A DNA stretch of 64,000 bases from Emydura subglobosa (GCA_007922225.1 ML679959.1:19554913-19618912); one strand, 5' to 3'. Counted from the stretch's first letter, positions 33,871 to 46,309 are shown. Notes: generated from the letters alone by a model not told the origin. Numbers and translations are program-made.

Positions 33871-35040
33871 TGAGGAGGAAATCTGTCTGAGTGAAAAATG
33901 GTTTGTTGGTGTTGTTGCTGAAACGGCTGATTCACCCAAGCAGCTTACACTCATATATTAAATAAAAAAAAAAAAAAAGGAAATGCCATGCTAGCAAAGG
34001 AAATGCAGAAAATGAGGCAAGTTGACTTTTCCATGCAAGCTTTCTCTTCTTTGTTGATAAAAATTTAAATAATTGCCCTTTAATACTTTCCTGAAGGAGA
34101 ATATTCCAGAAAACGCACATCTGTAGACGATCTCACTTTTCCTCCTAAAATCCCAGCAATAAAGAACATGAGAGAAAAAATTGTGTTGCTATGAACACAA
34201 TATTATATCTGTAATAACGTACTACACTGTTTTGACTGGACTTTCTCTGACCTGGGCTGATAGGCTGTTTATTCCAACACTCGGCTTCCCTCTCACTCAC
34301 AGTCTCTTCACCTCAGTTTCATTCTAAACCTACCCTGTTCTTACCTTCTTCTCCCCTGCCTCGTCCCCATCACCCCATTTATCCCTTCACTTTTCTTTCC
34401 ATTTAGCAGATCCTCCTAACTAATTCCCCCCCTGCCAAAAATAAAATAAATAAAATAAGAAGTGGTGGCACTAACTTGACATTTCCTGCCATAACATTGT
34501 TCACTCTGCTTGTGTGTTGTATCCCTTCCCTCACCCTGTGTCTATCTTGGCAATTGAGATGGTAAGCTCTTCAGTGCAGGGACCATCTACTACTCTGTGT
34601 TTGTACAGTGTCTAGCCCAATGGGACCCCTTTCTTGGTTGGCCCTTAGGTAATCTCTAATAAACATTATTAATAATATTTAACATATTGCTTACTGGAAT
34701 AGCCTCAGATCACTCTTGTGAGGATTCCAGAAGTACTACAACTAGGCAGCGTTACCAGAGCAGAACATACAAGAACTACAGTACTGGGCACTTGGTGTGC
34801 AATAGCAGGCAGCAACATTGTCCAAACTCAGTTTTCCTCATCCTCACCTAACAGCCTTTTGTAACTTGACCCCATTTGTAGTTTAATTCTAATTGCTCAT
34901 AAGCCCTTCCTCATTACTCTCTACCATTCTCCCCTTCCTTCCCTCCTTGAATCTCGTTTTCCTGCCTTAAACTATGAGGAGGAAATCTGTCTGAGTGAAA
35001 AATGGTATGTTGTTGCCGCTGAAACAAGTTGAATCACCCT
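33871..35040. repeat. Direct duplication 1.1 kb apart
   Basis: The 32 bases 'tgaggaggaaatctgtctga...gtgaaaaatggt' at 33871-33902 recur exactly at 34975-35006. A diverged continuation follows ('tgttg..gctgaaac ... gaatcaccc') to 33938 and 35040. The kilobase between is pyrimidine-rich (many tccctcc runs, 34,290-34,440) and holds an L2-like tail (34,535-34,685). No element ends were found at either copy. Confidence 0.75.
34535..34685 (+). repeat. L2/MIR-like 3' tail
   Basis: 'gagatggtaagctcttcagtgcagggaccatc ... gtttgtacagtgtctagcccaatgggaccc ... ggttggcccttaggtaatctctaataaacattattaataat' matches the common reptile L2-type tail in order. This is the best preserved copy in the window. Confidence 0.7.
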
Positions 35041-36059
35041 ATTTTCACCCACCACGTACCTTCTCTCTCCCTCAGATCTCTTTGTTCATCCCACCTCTTC
35101 CAGTAGTTCCTCTTCCCTTCTTGGGAGAGGCACATGGGAGTTGGTCGCCTAACTTCTTCCATTTGTGATTTCATCTCCCTCCCTCCTTTGTCTTTAGCAG
35201 TGTTTGGAAAGCATCATGTTCATGCATGGCAATCTCTGCAGTACTCAGAATCCTTTAGCATTGCCACTCTAAAGATCAATTTGCAAGGAAGGACGAGATA
35301 AGGAGTCAATTTCAAAACCTTTTTTGTTGGCACATGGATGCCCATTCAAACTGGGCATTTTACCCCCTTTATGAGTGGGCAGTTTGTCACTTTTTAATGG
35401 TATGAACAGAAAACCCTGCATGCATCAATGTTTGATGGTTGGTGACAATATCCTTCTTTTAGACTTTCCAGAACGCATTTAATGCAGAGTTTTGGCATAA
35501 GAAGAAGAAGATATACTATTTCTAATGCTACCCTTGAAGATAGATTAATTTATTGCAAGAATAAAAGTGCTTTGGGGATGCTTGCAATGAGGATTTTGTC
35601 TCGGGTGAATTGAATCAGCATTAATGATCTGTGTGGGAGAAAATATATAGGTGTAATAATGAAGTCTCTAACACTGAGCAGCTGCCCTTAGGAAGCATCC
35701 ACTTAATTGTATGTCCCAGATGACATTTTTGCTGTCTGCAGAAGACAGACCCTTGGGCATTTCTGCCATGGGATCTTCCCTGTTACATCTGCCGATTTGA
35801 ACTATATATAAACCTCAGAGTGCTCATTGTAATCATATGTGGACTGTTTAAAAATGTTTGTTATGGGAACATGTCAGTTTATAACTAAACGGTACACAGT
35901 AACTTTTGCAACCTTAAAATGGCTGATCAATGATTTATTGAATTTAGTAAAGTTTAGGTGAAATATTTTCATGATTGCATTTAAAATATTCCGACTGGTT
36001 TTAAGTAGCTTTTAAAATATTTTAGAAATTTATAATAGTATTTTGTAAACATTTGTTTT
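35041..36059. other. Unique-looking sequence, nothing recognised
   Basis: No supported gene or named repeat. AT-rich toward the right side. Confidence 0.45.
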
Positions 36060-36175
36060 TACAGAGAAATGAAGTGACTTGCTGAAGGTCACACAGCAGG
36101 TCATTGGAAGAGCCAGGAGTAGAAAGAACCTGCTCTCCTGCCTCCTAGTCCAGTGAACCATGCTGCTTCTCTAAC
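36060..36175 (-). repeat. MIR SINE fragment, minus strand
   Basis: 'agagaaatgaagtgacttgctgaaggtcacacagcaggtcattgg...' is the reverse complement of the MIR core 'gctgtgtgacctt.gcaagtcact'. 'ctctcctgcctcctagtccagtgaaccatgctgcttct' is its head. Confidence 0.75.
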
Positions 36176-36234
36176 TTATGGCCATTAATAGCACCATCTG
36201 TGCATATTATAGTACTGTCTTGGACCCTCTATCT

Positions 36235-36380
36235 GGATTAGGTCCTTATTGTGTCAAGGAAAGAACATATAGTAAAAAGGACAGGCATTGCCCTAAAAGT
36301 CTCACAGTTTAGGTTTGACAGGATGCATGCAGGTGGATAAGACAGACAAACCGAAGTGTGTGGCATGCGGGAGGGTAAGA
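36235..36380 (-). repeat. L2-like fragment
   Basis: 'ggcattgccctaaaagtctcacagtttaggtttgacaggatgc ... gataagacagacaaaccgaagtgtg' follows the order 'cagtccctgccccaaagagcttacagtctaa...agacagacaaaggg' seen in L2-related reptile repeats. Confidence 0.45.
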
Positions 36381-38039
36381 TAATAGTAAAACAAGTGGGA
36401 TTTGTAGTTTGCTTAGTCTTAGCTCACCACCTGTACACCAGGTACAGTTCTCTATAACTTAGCATTATCGGGTTTTTTTTTGTTGTTTCTTTCTTATTTT
36501 ACTTGAAATTAGGTTTTGATCATTTGTGTTCAGTAGATAGGTAACCGTGAAGAGTCAGGAAATATCTTCCCAGTTACAGTGCTGGAGTCTTAACATTCGT
36601 CTTCTCCAGTAAAGATTTCCTGTCCTGCATGGTGAATTCCAGTGTATAAATAATATTCATTTTCTTTTTTAAGAAGATACTTTACAAGCAGGACAGGTGG
36701 AATTTTAAGTCCCCTTGACTATGTGCGCACATACTGTGTGTGTGTGGAAAGAAGAGCACTATGTTAATTCACCATTGGCATGATAAATAGTTGCTGATAA
36801 ATATCAGTTAGGAGGGTTTTTGTTTTGTTTTTGCTGTTAAATAACCCAAATGTGCTTAAGGCTAGGAAATCAGGTCCTTTGTGAGTTGGTTAGCAAAAGA
36901 GTCTGGGCAAAAGCTGATGCACAGTGGACCAGCAGAAACAGTGGGCCAGTTCTTCAGCTGGTGTCATTCAGCATAGCTCCATTTGAGTACGTCAGTTAAG
37001 GAATTGGTCATTGATCTGTGATTTTGTGGTATTACTTTACAGCAAAAATATTGGAGATGCAAACAGAGTAGATCGTATTTGATTGTGTTGTGTAAAGCAA
37101 AGCAAAGGAACATAGTATGATTGTTAAAATATGAAGGAAAGAATGTAACAATAACTTAACCATATTGCAATGTAGTAGGATTGTGCCACTGCCAGTGTAT
37201 TCCAAGTTGCCGTATGCATGCTATCTGTGGCCGCAATATGGAGATGTAGTAGTAACACCAGATACCACTCCACCAGCTCCTTATTTAGTCTGCTGTGATA
37301 AAAAATTCTGCTCAGCTTGTCAGCAGTGACAGCTGAGACTTTTTGCTTAAATTGTTGACGGTACTCATATTAAACAGCCAGAGCCATACACTCCATTAAG
37401 TTTTTGTAAAATGAACTGCCTGCTACTTGCTGTTTCACTGATAGTAGCAGCAGTTGTGAGCTAATTCCCTCCAGTTGCTGGGTTGCTTGAGTGAGTGCTT
37501 TCAGTCATCCAACGGGTAGCAGATCTTGTAATTTCTAGTGGGGTGGCTTCAGGGCTGAATATTAGCTGTGATAGATAAGGAATAATTCAATTAAAACAGA
37601 CACTAACTGCAGTTTACTCTAACTTGGACTGCTACTATGCTGCTAAATATAAGGAGGTGACATTTTAGATGTTGAAGTGAAAATTGAAAGAAAGTATACG
37701 CAGGAATTTGACACTCAAACCATGGACACATTCTAATGGGCCAGATGAAATTGTGGAGAAAGTGAGGACAAGGCCCATGCACCACAAAGAAATTCACCTG
37801 GAAAGAGTTGCCATTGCAGATGGAATAAAAGCTAAAGGGAAGACTCTTTGGGTCAGAGACTGTTTCCTGTGTTTTCATACAGCACATATTATGGTGGCCT
37901 CCATCTTGACCAACACAGTGAGGAATGAACTGGTGACCTTCAGAGCTAAAAGCGTGATCTGGTACAGCTTGAGCCTATGTGTGCTAGTTGGTGAGGTAAC
38001 AGAGTCACATTCTCTGTGGGGAACCGGTAACACACACAG
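36381..38039. other. Mostly unique sequence with one palindromic fragment
   Basis: 'agttcttcagctggtgtcattcagcatagctccatttgagtac' at 36,950-36,995 is half of a palindromic MITE. The rest is unrecognised. The longest open frame here (37,684-38,091, plus strand, 135 codons) has no recognisable domain, and its tail overlaps the repeat at 38,040. Confidence 0.45.
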
Positions 38040-38115
38040 TAACCAGTGGGTTACACTAGCACAGTGGAGCCCCAACCTTGTTGGCCTTTAAATGTTAAAT
38101 AACAATAAAGGATAC
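38040..38115 (+). repeat. L2-like tail
   Basis: 'ctagcacagtggagccccaaccttgttggcctttaaatgttaaataacaataaa' matches the 'ctagcacaatggggccc.gatcttggttgg...taataaa' tail theme. Confidence 0.55.
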
Positions 38116-38937
38116 TTGTAAGCAAGTAGAGTTGAGTCTCAAGTCACTCAGAAATGCCTGAGTTGCAAAAGTCATGAATTAATGGAAGCTCTGAGGGGAG
38201 AGAGTGGACTTTCCACCTGTCATTTTCTGGTTATTTCACATGTTTCTAGCTTGAAGTTGTCTGTTTGTATTATTTTCCACTATGCACGTCTCTTTTGCTG
38301 GCTATTATTTTGAACTTGATCACAGGCAGGTAGCTTTCATAATTCAGGGCTGTTTGGATAAAACATCTCATGGCTTTTGACTTTAAATACGTGCACGGGA
38401 AGTCTGTGAAACAGAAGTCCGGTTACACAATTTCCAGGTGTCCTCTATCTGCTGCCTGTTTTCTTAGCAGGCATTGCTGAAGATGTAGATGCAGAGTGAC
38501 TTTAAAGAGGGCAGATTCAGGAAAAAACCTATTTTCATGGCAGAGGATTAATCGCTATAGACAAAACTTGATTAATTGAACTGAAAGTTACTTTCATGAA
38601 TGTCACATTTGTAGCTCTTGTAGTAAATTTAATTAAAAGTCTGACGCTTTAATGTTTCATTAAATATATCAAGACACAGAATGTTGGAATAGTATTAGTA
38701 GATTTTAGTCCAAATTACAGAAATCAGGAATTCCGTCCTTGCTGGCAATCTTAGCAGAGGTCACGGACTGAATGCCGATGGAGTCTGTGGGAACTACCCT
38801 CTCTCCTGTGGCGGTAACAGCTGAGGATATTGGTGCTGTGATGTCAGAAAGCCTCCACTTCTGCTGCTGGTGCTGTATATTTTCAGGATAAATAGGACAG
38901 GGAGTCAATATGTTTTAGATGGTATTCCATACTCCAT
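38116..38937. other. Unique-looking sequence, nothing recognised
   Basis: AT-rich with no named repeat or gene. Confidence 0.4.
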
Positions 38938-39110
38938 CATTGACACACAGTGTGACCTCGTGCAAGTCATTTAATCTGCCTTAAATTCCCCATCTGTGAA
39001 ATGGGGATAATATTTACCTGCCTTACAGGATGCTCAGAGACTTAATTTAATGTTTGCAAAGTGTGGATGGATCCTTGAATGAAAGGCACCATATTAATGT
39101 AAAATCAATA
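38938..39110 (+). repeat. MIR SINE
   Basis: It includes 'gtgtgacctcgtgcaagtcatttaatctgcc', 'ccccatctgtgaaatggggataatatttacctgcc' and 'ttgaatgaaaggcaccatattaatgt', in consensus order. This is the best MIR copy in the window, lacking most of the tRNA-like head. Confidence 0.85.
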
Positions 39111-39944
39111 GGACTCGCATAGCTGAAACCCTCTGCAGTGCTTTGAAATATTTCCCCTAAAGGTCTAAACACAAAAGCAGATTTAAGGCTTTGGAATATT
39201 GTTTCCTCCTGATAAGCATGAACAACACCTGTTAATGCTAATATAAGTTAGCCACATGATCCCAGACAATATTTCCCATTCACTGCATCCTCTCTGCTCT
39301 ATTGTACCTGGGTATTGCGAGAATCTAAGATTAGGATGTGATCTTAAGTAACATAAGAGCTGAAGTAACGAGGCACAGCAGGTGAAGTTGAAGTTGGAAT
39401 GGAAACCTAGATTTTTGCATTTCTTTATAATGGTACAAGTCATTCACCCTTCACTTTGCTATATAAAACAATTCACAGTGGAAGTATGTCAGATATTTCT
39501 GTACTCTATGGATCATTCACACAGTAGCCTGTAATGGTGCCTTCAAAGTTTTCAAATGCTGCTGTAGTTAAGGGTTTTCTTGCATTTCCATCAAAAGCTT
39601 TATTTTCAGAGCTGTGTAACTCAGCTGTAAAAGTTTGCTCAGCCTGGGTTGAATCTTGGCATGCAATGTCTCACCGTAGGAGAATATATTATTTTTTATA
39701 ACTTTTGGTTTAACTCTGTTTGACTGACACTTTTTTCCAACTCTTGGGATTGAAAAATGGAATTTGGCAACCTGATAGTACGATACATTCTGTAATTCCA
39801 GAGGCCATATTTTATTTGTTGGACCCCCTAAAATTTTAAGAGCTATGGAGGCAATTTATATAGTACTTCATGCAAAAAAAAAAAAGGCATATTCTGAGTA
39901 TTGAAAAAAAAAAAACTGTCCTGAGAGAATTGCTCAATTGCAAA

Positions 39945-40135
39945 ACCAGGCTCTGAAGTGTCCCTAGCTTCTGTTTGCCAGAAGCTAGGAATTGGCGACA
40001 GGGATGGATCACTTGATGATTTCCTGTTCTGTTCATTCCTTCTGAAATACCTGCCATTGGCCACTATTGGAAGACAGGATACTGGGCTAGATGGACCATT
40101 GGTCTGACCCAGTATGGCTGTTCTTATGTTCATTG
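39945..40135 (+). mobile_element. CR1 LINE 3' end
   Basis: Ordered landmarks are 'tctgtttgccagaagctagg', 'atggatcacttgatgatt', 'ctgttctgttcattcc', 'ggccactattggaagacaggatactgggctagatggaccattggtctgacccagtatggctgttcttatgttc'. This terminus is a hallmark of turtle genomes in my recollection. Confidence 0.85.
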
Positions 40136-40344
40136 GGACCTGGAAAAAATGGAGAACCATAGGAGGACAAGTGTCTTAACATATGAATTTATGCAATTAG
40201 AGATGATTGGATTGAGCAGTTGAAATGGGATGATACTGTGATAGGTTACAGCCTGCAAAACACGGGTCAGGAAACAAATCTGGGTTGATCCTAAATCTGT
40301 CTTTTCAAAATCTGACAGTAGTTAGTAAAAGCAAACAGAATCTT

Positions 40345-40608
40345 TGGATTGGTCTACACACATACTTTGTAGTGGCATAACTAAAGTATGTGAGTTAGTA
40401 CAACCCCTAATGTGGACACAGTTATACCAGTATAAGAGTGCCTTATGAAGAATAGCTTATTCCCTTTTCCTGTATGGGAATAGCTACACAGGTATAAACA
40501 CAATTATACCTATAGCTACGGTATGTCCATACTAGTGGGGATGTGTTGCTTTAACTAGACGGATGTAGTTATACAATAGTACAACTTTCTATAATAGAGA
40601 AAGACTTA
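40345..40608. mobile_element. Harbinger-like MITE, decayed
   Basis: 'ttggtctacacacatac' at the left and 'gtatgtccatactag' and 'ctataatagagaaagacttag' at the right resemble Harbinger-type ends. The interior repeats 'agttataccagtataa' and 'acaggtataaacacaattatacc' as imperfect inverted pieces. Ends and target duplication are not certain. Confidence 0.5.
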
Positions 40609-40619
40609 GTTGAATAAAA

Positions 40620-42965
40620 GGAAGATCAGGCACCACTTGGGAGACATCATATGCAGTGGCTGCAACCATAATTCAAAACAGATGTAAACTCCTATCCCGC
40701 CATGAACTCAGTGTGGGCGGAGGGTTCTATCCACATGGGGCTTGTTACAAGACTGGGGCCTCAGAGCTAGAGGAGGAAAAATAAAAAAGCAAACACAGGG
40801 AGATGCCTGACTCCTTTTTCTGTGAAATGTAATGTCTTTCTGTGCATTAATTTATAGTAAAATATCTTCCTCTGTTTAAATGCTCAGTGCACCTTTTTCT
40901 TTGATTCTGAAATTGGTGGTCTCACCTTTTTTTTTTTTTAATGTTAATTTTGATCTTGCCCTGTTTCTGTTGAAGTGGCTTAAAATGCCAAATTTTGTAA
41001 AACATGTTTTCTTCCATGCCAAGCTCCTTTATTGACAACATCCTCCCTGGAGTGTCTGTTTTAGTAATAAGCCCTTAAAACAGGGATTGATAATGGAAAT
41101 ACTGGCAGACCCTTCAACTACAAGAGCCTACATCTCTCTAATTAAGGCTGTGATTAGAAATAAGAGATGCTTTTGGCCTCCAATTTCAAACCATGAAATG
41201 AAGCGATATGAATTTGTTTCATTTTTGGCAAAGAGTGGATTTCAGTATAAGCGTTCTGAGCTTGGCAACAGAGATGTTGTTTAAAAAGTGTTTTGTAAGA
41301 AATCAGTAACGGTGCTTTCCTATAGAGTATTTGATCACAGCTTGTTGCTGTTTCAACATAATTATTACCTTGGTTGTCTTCTAAAATTGCCATTTTCAGG
41401 TTCTGGTTTTTTTAATTATTATTTAATGGTGGTGTTTTGTTTTTTGAAAGCAAGAATCTTAGTAGTTCTCTGCCCAGAATTATAAAAGAATAGAATAATT
41501 CTATTTTTCATTCTAAAAATAGACACTGGCCACTTGAAATGTAAATGAGTTAAAAATTAGTTTCAGCTCCCACAGCTATTCCTGAGTCTTCCAGGCAATT
41601 GTTGTGGTTTTACAGTAACATTTTCCTATGTATTTTAAAATGTTTCTGTCTCCTGTGAAAAGCATTAACAGGGGAACAAACAACAGAGGAAACTAACCAG
41701 TTAGGAACCTGACTCATGATTTTTGAATACTTGAGGTTGCAGTGTTGTCTACCCCAAACATTTAAAAATCATGAGTTAAGTCTCCAAAGACATGAAATTG
41801 TTTTAAATATCATGAGATTTAAAGGGGAAAAAAACATTTTGGGTGCTTTTAATTTTCCTTCTGTTGTTTGAACCTTTTGGGTTCATGTTTTCGACCTTTT
41901 TTCCTCCAACCAGAAGGCTAGCAACTTTTATATGAACATTTTAAATGATAGCTGAGATTCTCACATAATCACATGACTCCAGGAGGTGGAGTTTTAAGAA
42001 AAATATCATATCATATAGACTTGTGATTTTGTGGCAAGAATTGGCAACAATGTATAGTGCCAACTGAAAAAGCAGAGAAAAATCCTTTCCCTCTAGTCAC
42101 TTCATGTATCATAATTGTAGGTGTCATAACAAAAGCCGCTAAAAAAAACCCCAGAAAGTGGTATGATTTTTAAACTGATATTGTCCCTTTAACCTCTTAG
42201 TCTCATAAATTACCTGTTTTAAGCACTAATGACCTGATAGAGGCAGATGTTGTACCCAGCTGTTTAATGTTGTTTTAATGTTTTCTTTTTTATAGTCAGT
42301 TAATTCCAGTACTGCCTTAAACTGTGCTAGGAAAAGATTCCTACTGTTTGTCAGCCCGGGACAAGAGCAGCAACAATAGCGAATCTGGCCAAGTAATATT
42401 TAATATTTAATGATTATAGGCTAGACTGTCACTAGCCCTAATGTGGTTTGGTTGTTGAGGAGAAAAGGTATCCTCCCCTAATCTCCAGATAGCTACTGGA
42501 ATCACAGCTCTGGCTCCCCTGTGGAGCACAGTCCCTGCATAACAGTTGCTCCTACTCTAAGCAAGTGGGTAGGGAGGCCACCACCCTTCTCAGGGCTGCA
42601 GTAAGTTACTTCCCCTTGGCCCTTCATCATGACCCCATTTCCATGTAAGCAACAAGATGTGAACTCTCCCTAGTGTTCAAGGCACCCTTAGGTGATGAAA
42701 GAGTTGGATGCTCTGCTGATCCATGCACTGCTGGAAGTGCTAGAAGTTATGTCCAACTTCAAACCAGCCAGCAGCACACACTATCCAGGAGTGCACACTG
42801 GTCCTCTGTAGTAAAGTGCATTCCAGAGCCAGTTCTCACAGACCTGCCCTGTGGAAACCCTGACTGGCAGGATTTCCCGAACTTCTGCCAATACTCCTGC
42901 TCCTCACTTCACCTGTCAGGGTAGTCTCTGGCCCTGGCAGTATAATTTTCTTTGCCTTACTCTCT

Positions 42966-43001
<36 letters not shown>

Positions 43002-43955
43002 GAGTGCAGGGAAAAAAACACCTGTTCTGGGTATTTTCCACCCCCAAACACAAATTATAATTCCTCCTTTCTTCTGTTGACTTTGGTTTGTCTTTGATTG
43101 TCATCCATGCAGGATCCATTCAAACGTCAAGATTTATGTAACAAACGCAGACATTTCTAATAATTAATTAGGTCAGTGTCACTGTCTTGACCTGAACCCA
43201 AATACTGAGAGCCTCAGCCTTGTCAGTCTTCCTGCTATCTTCGAGAGAGAATTTTTGACACATTGTTATGCAGCCTTTACTCTAGGCGAACTGAACAGAA
43301 GGAAGCGGAGCTTTCTGTATTATACTGTCAACTTAGGAAAACATGATTACAGGATCATACAGTGGTTGCATAGACAGCAGCATAGACAAATAGTTGTAAA
43401 TCTGGAAGCGAGATGCATATTGCAGTCCAAGTTTTTCTTGCTCCCGGGTATCTATGGTTCAAAACAGCAGTAAGCTTTTGCATCAGTTGGAGGCCTCCAG
43501 CAGTTGACACAGTCAGCTGAGTTCTAAAGTGTCCTTCTTTTCTTGAAAAGAGATGATTATGTGATGCTAAGAGGATTTGTTGACTAAAGCAGCAACTTTA
43601 TTGCACGTCTTTTCTCAAAGAAAGAAAAAGAGACTCAATGGAAAAGAGATATTAAATCATTTGTTGAAAGATTACAGTGATTACCAGAGGGCCTGCTCAC
43701 AATCTATCAGGGTTAAGACACACTATCCTTAGCTGTTTTTAACTGTACTCTTTATAATATCAGGTGGGAAGATTATACTTTGAATTAGAGGTTCAATAGA
43801 ATTTGCAATAAGTGAAGGTGGAACCAGTGTAATTTAAGGCAGAGTTTGGCCAGTAATATTTATGAAGTTGCTTGGATTTGTCCACATTATATTACATTTA
43901 TACAAACTATAGTGTACATTTTATATATTATCAACAAGTATTTACACAGATGGAC
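40620..43955. other. Unique-looking sequence, nothing recognised
   Basis: No supported gene. GC content rises at 42,460-42,940 without a recognisable repeat or open frame of interest. A long T run lies at 42969-42999. Confidence 0.4.
42969..42999. repeat. Poly(T) run of 31
   Basis: It is preceded by 'ctctctctc' and followed by 'aggagtgcagg'. It could be the tail of a minus-strand retrocopy, but I see no recognisable gene body on its right (43,000-43,250). Confidence 0.85.
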
Positions 43956-44036
43956 TGTTTTTTACGTCAATGGCATTATTCTAAATTCACACCACTGTAA
44001 TTCAGCAGAACTTAAGCTCTGAAGTACTTAAGCTGG

Positions 44037-44110
44037 TCTAGTGATTTGAATGCTAGTTCTGGAAACAGGCACGGTGGGTTGTAAATCCAGCTCTGACACA
44101 AAGTATAGCA
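44037..44110 (+). repeat. MIR-like head fragment
   Basis: 'gtctagtgatttgaatgctagttctggaaacaggcacggtgggttgtaaatccagctctgacac' resembles the tRNA-derived head of MIR ('gtggttagagca...gggttcaaatcccagctctg'). Confidence 0.5.
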
Positions 44111-44999
44111 ATTTATTAATAAAAATATGATCTGCATGGATCCTTTGTAAAACAGCATAACTCTATTCTCTTTATTGTGCTATGCTGATTTAATCAGAGC
44201 ATTTTATAGATTTTTTTAACATTTAAGTAGCCTTTCCTGCATTCTATGAATTAATGTTCATTTTCATATCTGCACTTCTATAGCTTGAATGTACAAAAAA
44301 TACTTAAGTACTAAACATTTTAAACTAACACCTGCATTTGGAAATACTCAGAGGCCTGTTAAGACATACACTTCTCTGTTGTAGAGGTTTCACTGTATTC
44401 TATATTTGGCGAGGCAACATTTACATTGGGTGGATTGATATCAATCTTTATTTTCATTTCTTCATGACGTTAGCTGTTTTTAAATTTTGGAGTGCGTATT
44501 TAATTCCCTGCCTGTCTCAGTTCTGGAAACCTTGTGTTTGGGCACATCTCTGTTATTAACTGGAAGCATTAGACACAGTCTGATTATCACATAACAGTTC
44601 TAGAGGAAAAATATTCACAGAATGTCTGTACAACTCTTTCTGTTTTATTAAACAAAGATCCCTCATAGTTGCATGAATTCTTTATATGATGTCAACTGTA
44701 AATAAATAGCATGTAGATCTATTGTTCTTTTTCAGAATCCTGGAAAATGAATACTGACTGTGATATTTTAAAACTAAATCCACTGTAACAGTATTACCAC
44801 ATGGAAATAGATAGATGAAGGATATTCAGTTTTTGCTGATAAGTGTATGGCCACGGTTATACATGATCATCTAGTGTGCTCCTTACAATTTCATCTTTCA
44901 TTACTAACAGTATGTTAATAAAACATATATAGATCATTGTAAGTTTCCATGGGACTTTACAAAATGTTGCTGTCCCTGTCTCCATCTGGAAGAGCTGAC
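44111..44999. other. AT-rich unique sequence
   Basis: Nothing recognised. Confidence 0.4.
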
Positions 45000-45007
45000 G
45001 TATAACA

Positions 45008-45225
45008 CAGAGGTGTCCAACCTTTTTGCGAGGGGTTACATTGCAATTTTTTCTCACTCAGGGGGCCTGTGAGCTGGAGGGGGCTGGAGAGGCGGGGCTG
45101 CTCCTCTGCTCGGCCAGCTGAGGGCGGGGGGCTGCTGCAGCGCCCACCCTGCCCCGGGCTGGAGGAGAGGAGCTGCCTTTGGTGGACCGGATTCTGGCCT
45201 GCAGGCCGTGGGTTGGACAATCCAG
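45008..45225. mobile_element. Short non-autonomous hAT element
   Basis: Flanks gtataaca (45000-45007) and gtataaga (45226-45233) match at 7 of 8 bases. The ends CAGAGGTGTCCAACC and, reverse-complemented, CTGGATTGTCCAACC share 11 of 15 bases. The 218-base body is GC-rich and non-coding. Overlapping open frames on both strands here reflect composition, not genes. Confidence 0.8.
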
Positions 45226-45247
45226 GTATAAGACAACACAAGAAATT

Positions 45248-45325
45248 GAGGCCTGATCCAAAGGCCAATGAAATCCATAGAAAGGCTCCTGTTAACTTCA
45301 ATGGTCTGTTGGATCAAGCCCTGGA
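45248..45325. repeat. Palindromic 'cctgatcca...' MITE
   Basis: 'aggcctgatccaaaggccaatgaaatccat' faces 'gttaacttcaatggtctgttggatcaagccct'. The outer arms 'cctgatccaa' and 'ttggatcaagc' are complementary. Confidence 0.6.
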
Positions 45326-45349
45326 AAGTCACTGAAGGACAGCATGTAA

Positions 45350-46194
45350 GGGTATGTCAACACTCGAAACTGCTGTGGTGGTGCATGTCCACACTACCCT
45401 TCTTGTGTCAGAGGTGTGCATCCTCACCAGGAGCTCTTCCACTGACCTAGAGGGACAGCGTGGGGAGCTGCGAGCCTGGTCTCTCATCTCCACTGTCAGC
45501 TGCCTGCTGGGAGCCTGGCTGGCCCACAGGCTCCTGGGCTCCCGGTGGGCTGCCCCCACCTCTGCTCCCTCTTCCCTGCCAGGAACTGGGGGAAGCCACT
45601 GGGGCTTCTTGGTCCCGGTGGGTGGGGTCCACTGGCCTAGCTTCTTGGCCTCCACCCTGCCTCCAAGGGCCGGGAGCCAGGCAGCCTTGCCAATTTCATA
45701 GCCCACAAGTGCTGAAATTGACAAGGCCGCCATGCTCCTGGTGGGGAGCAGGTCAGGGGGGTGGAGTGAGCGCCTTGGCTTCTCACCCCAAGTTTCCAGC
45801 TGGGAGTGGGATCTGAAGCCTTCCCCCTCCCCTTCCAAGCTCCCAGGGCTTCTTGACCCAGATCCCATCTGGGAGCAGGATCCAGCCACTCAGCTCTTCA
45901 GGTCAGCAGGGGGCAGCTGGGCTCTAGCTGACTGGCTTTCTTGTCAATTTCACAGCTCCTGCCATGAAATTGATAAGACAGTCAAGGGCCAATGGACATG
46001 GTGTCTACACGGACCCTGTATCATCACCCTAACAACACTGGCATACGCCTTACGCTTCTTGTGGAGGTGGAGTTATTATGTCGGTGTAGTAGGGCACTTA
46101 ATTGGCAGGAGGAGGGCTGTAGTGTAGAGACTGACATACATAGGTCAACATAAGCTGCCTTATGTCGACCTAACTGGGTAGGGTAGACCAGCCC
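45350..46194. mobile_element. GC-rich Harbinger-type element with internal hairpins
   Basis: TAA flanks both sides (45347-45349 and 46195-46197). The left end GGGTATGTCAACACT pairs with the reverse-complemented right end GGGCTGGTCTACCCT. Two internal hairpins share arms: 'ccttgccaatttca'/'tgaaattgacaagg' (45685-45726) and 'tcttgtcaatttca'/'tgaaattgataaga' (45939-45978). They mark the same module repeated about 250 bases apart. The roughly 845-base body has open frames of up to 186 codons in several frames with no known domain. These are by-products of high GC. Confidence 0.75.
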
Positions 46195-46199
46195 TAAGG

Positions 46200-46308
46200 G
46201 TGGGATTTTCAAAAGCAACTTAGTGGATCAGGCCTCCAGCTCACACTGATTTCCTGTGGGAATTTGGTACGTTTATCTCCCTTAGATGCTTTTGAAAATA
46301 CCATCCTA
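46200..46308. repeat. Palindromic 'gattttcaaaagc' MITE
   Basis: 'gtgggattttcaaaagcaact' faces 'agatgcttttgaaaataccatc', with the 'gatcaggcctcc' and 'gatttcctgtggg' interior. It abuts the target duplication of the preceding Harbinger-type element. Confidence 0.6.
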
Positions 46309-46309
46309 C

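Noticed and set aside
37684..38091. Longest plus-strand open frame outside mobile elements (135 codons)
   Set aside because: No recognisable domain, no splice or promoter context, an overlapping antisense frame, and its end runs into an L2-like tail. Chance is the better explanation.
42958..43070. 31-T run as the tail of a minus-strand processed pseudogene
   Set aside because: No recognisable gene body on the right side and no target duplication found.
45329..45889. 186-codon minus-strand frame with several overlapping frames on plus
   Set aside because: It lies inside the GC-rich Harbinger-type element, where high GC lowers stop frequency in all frames. It is proline/serine/glycine-rich with no domain.
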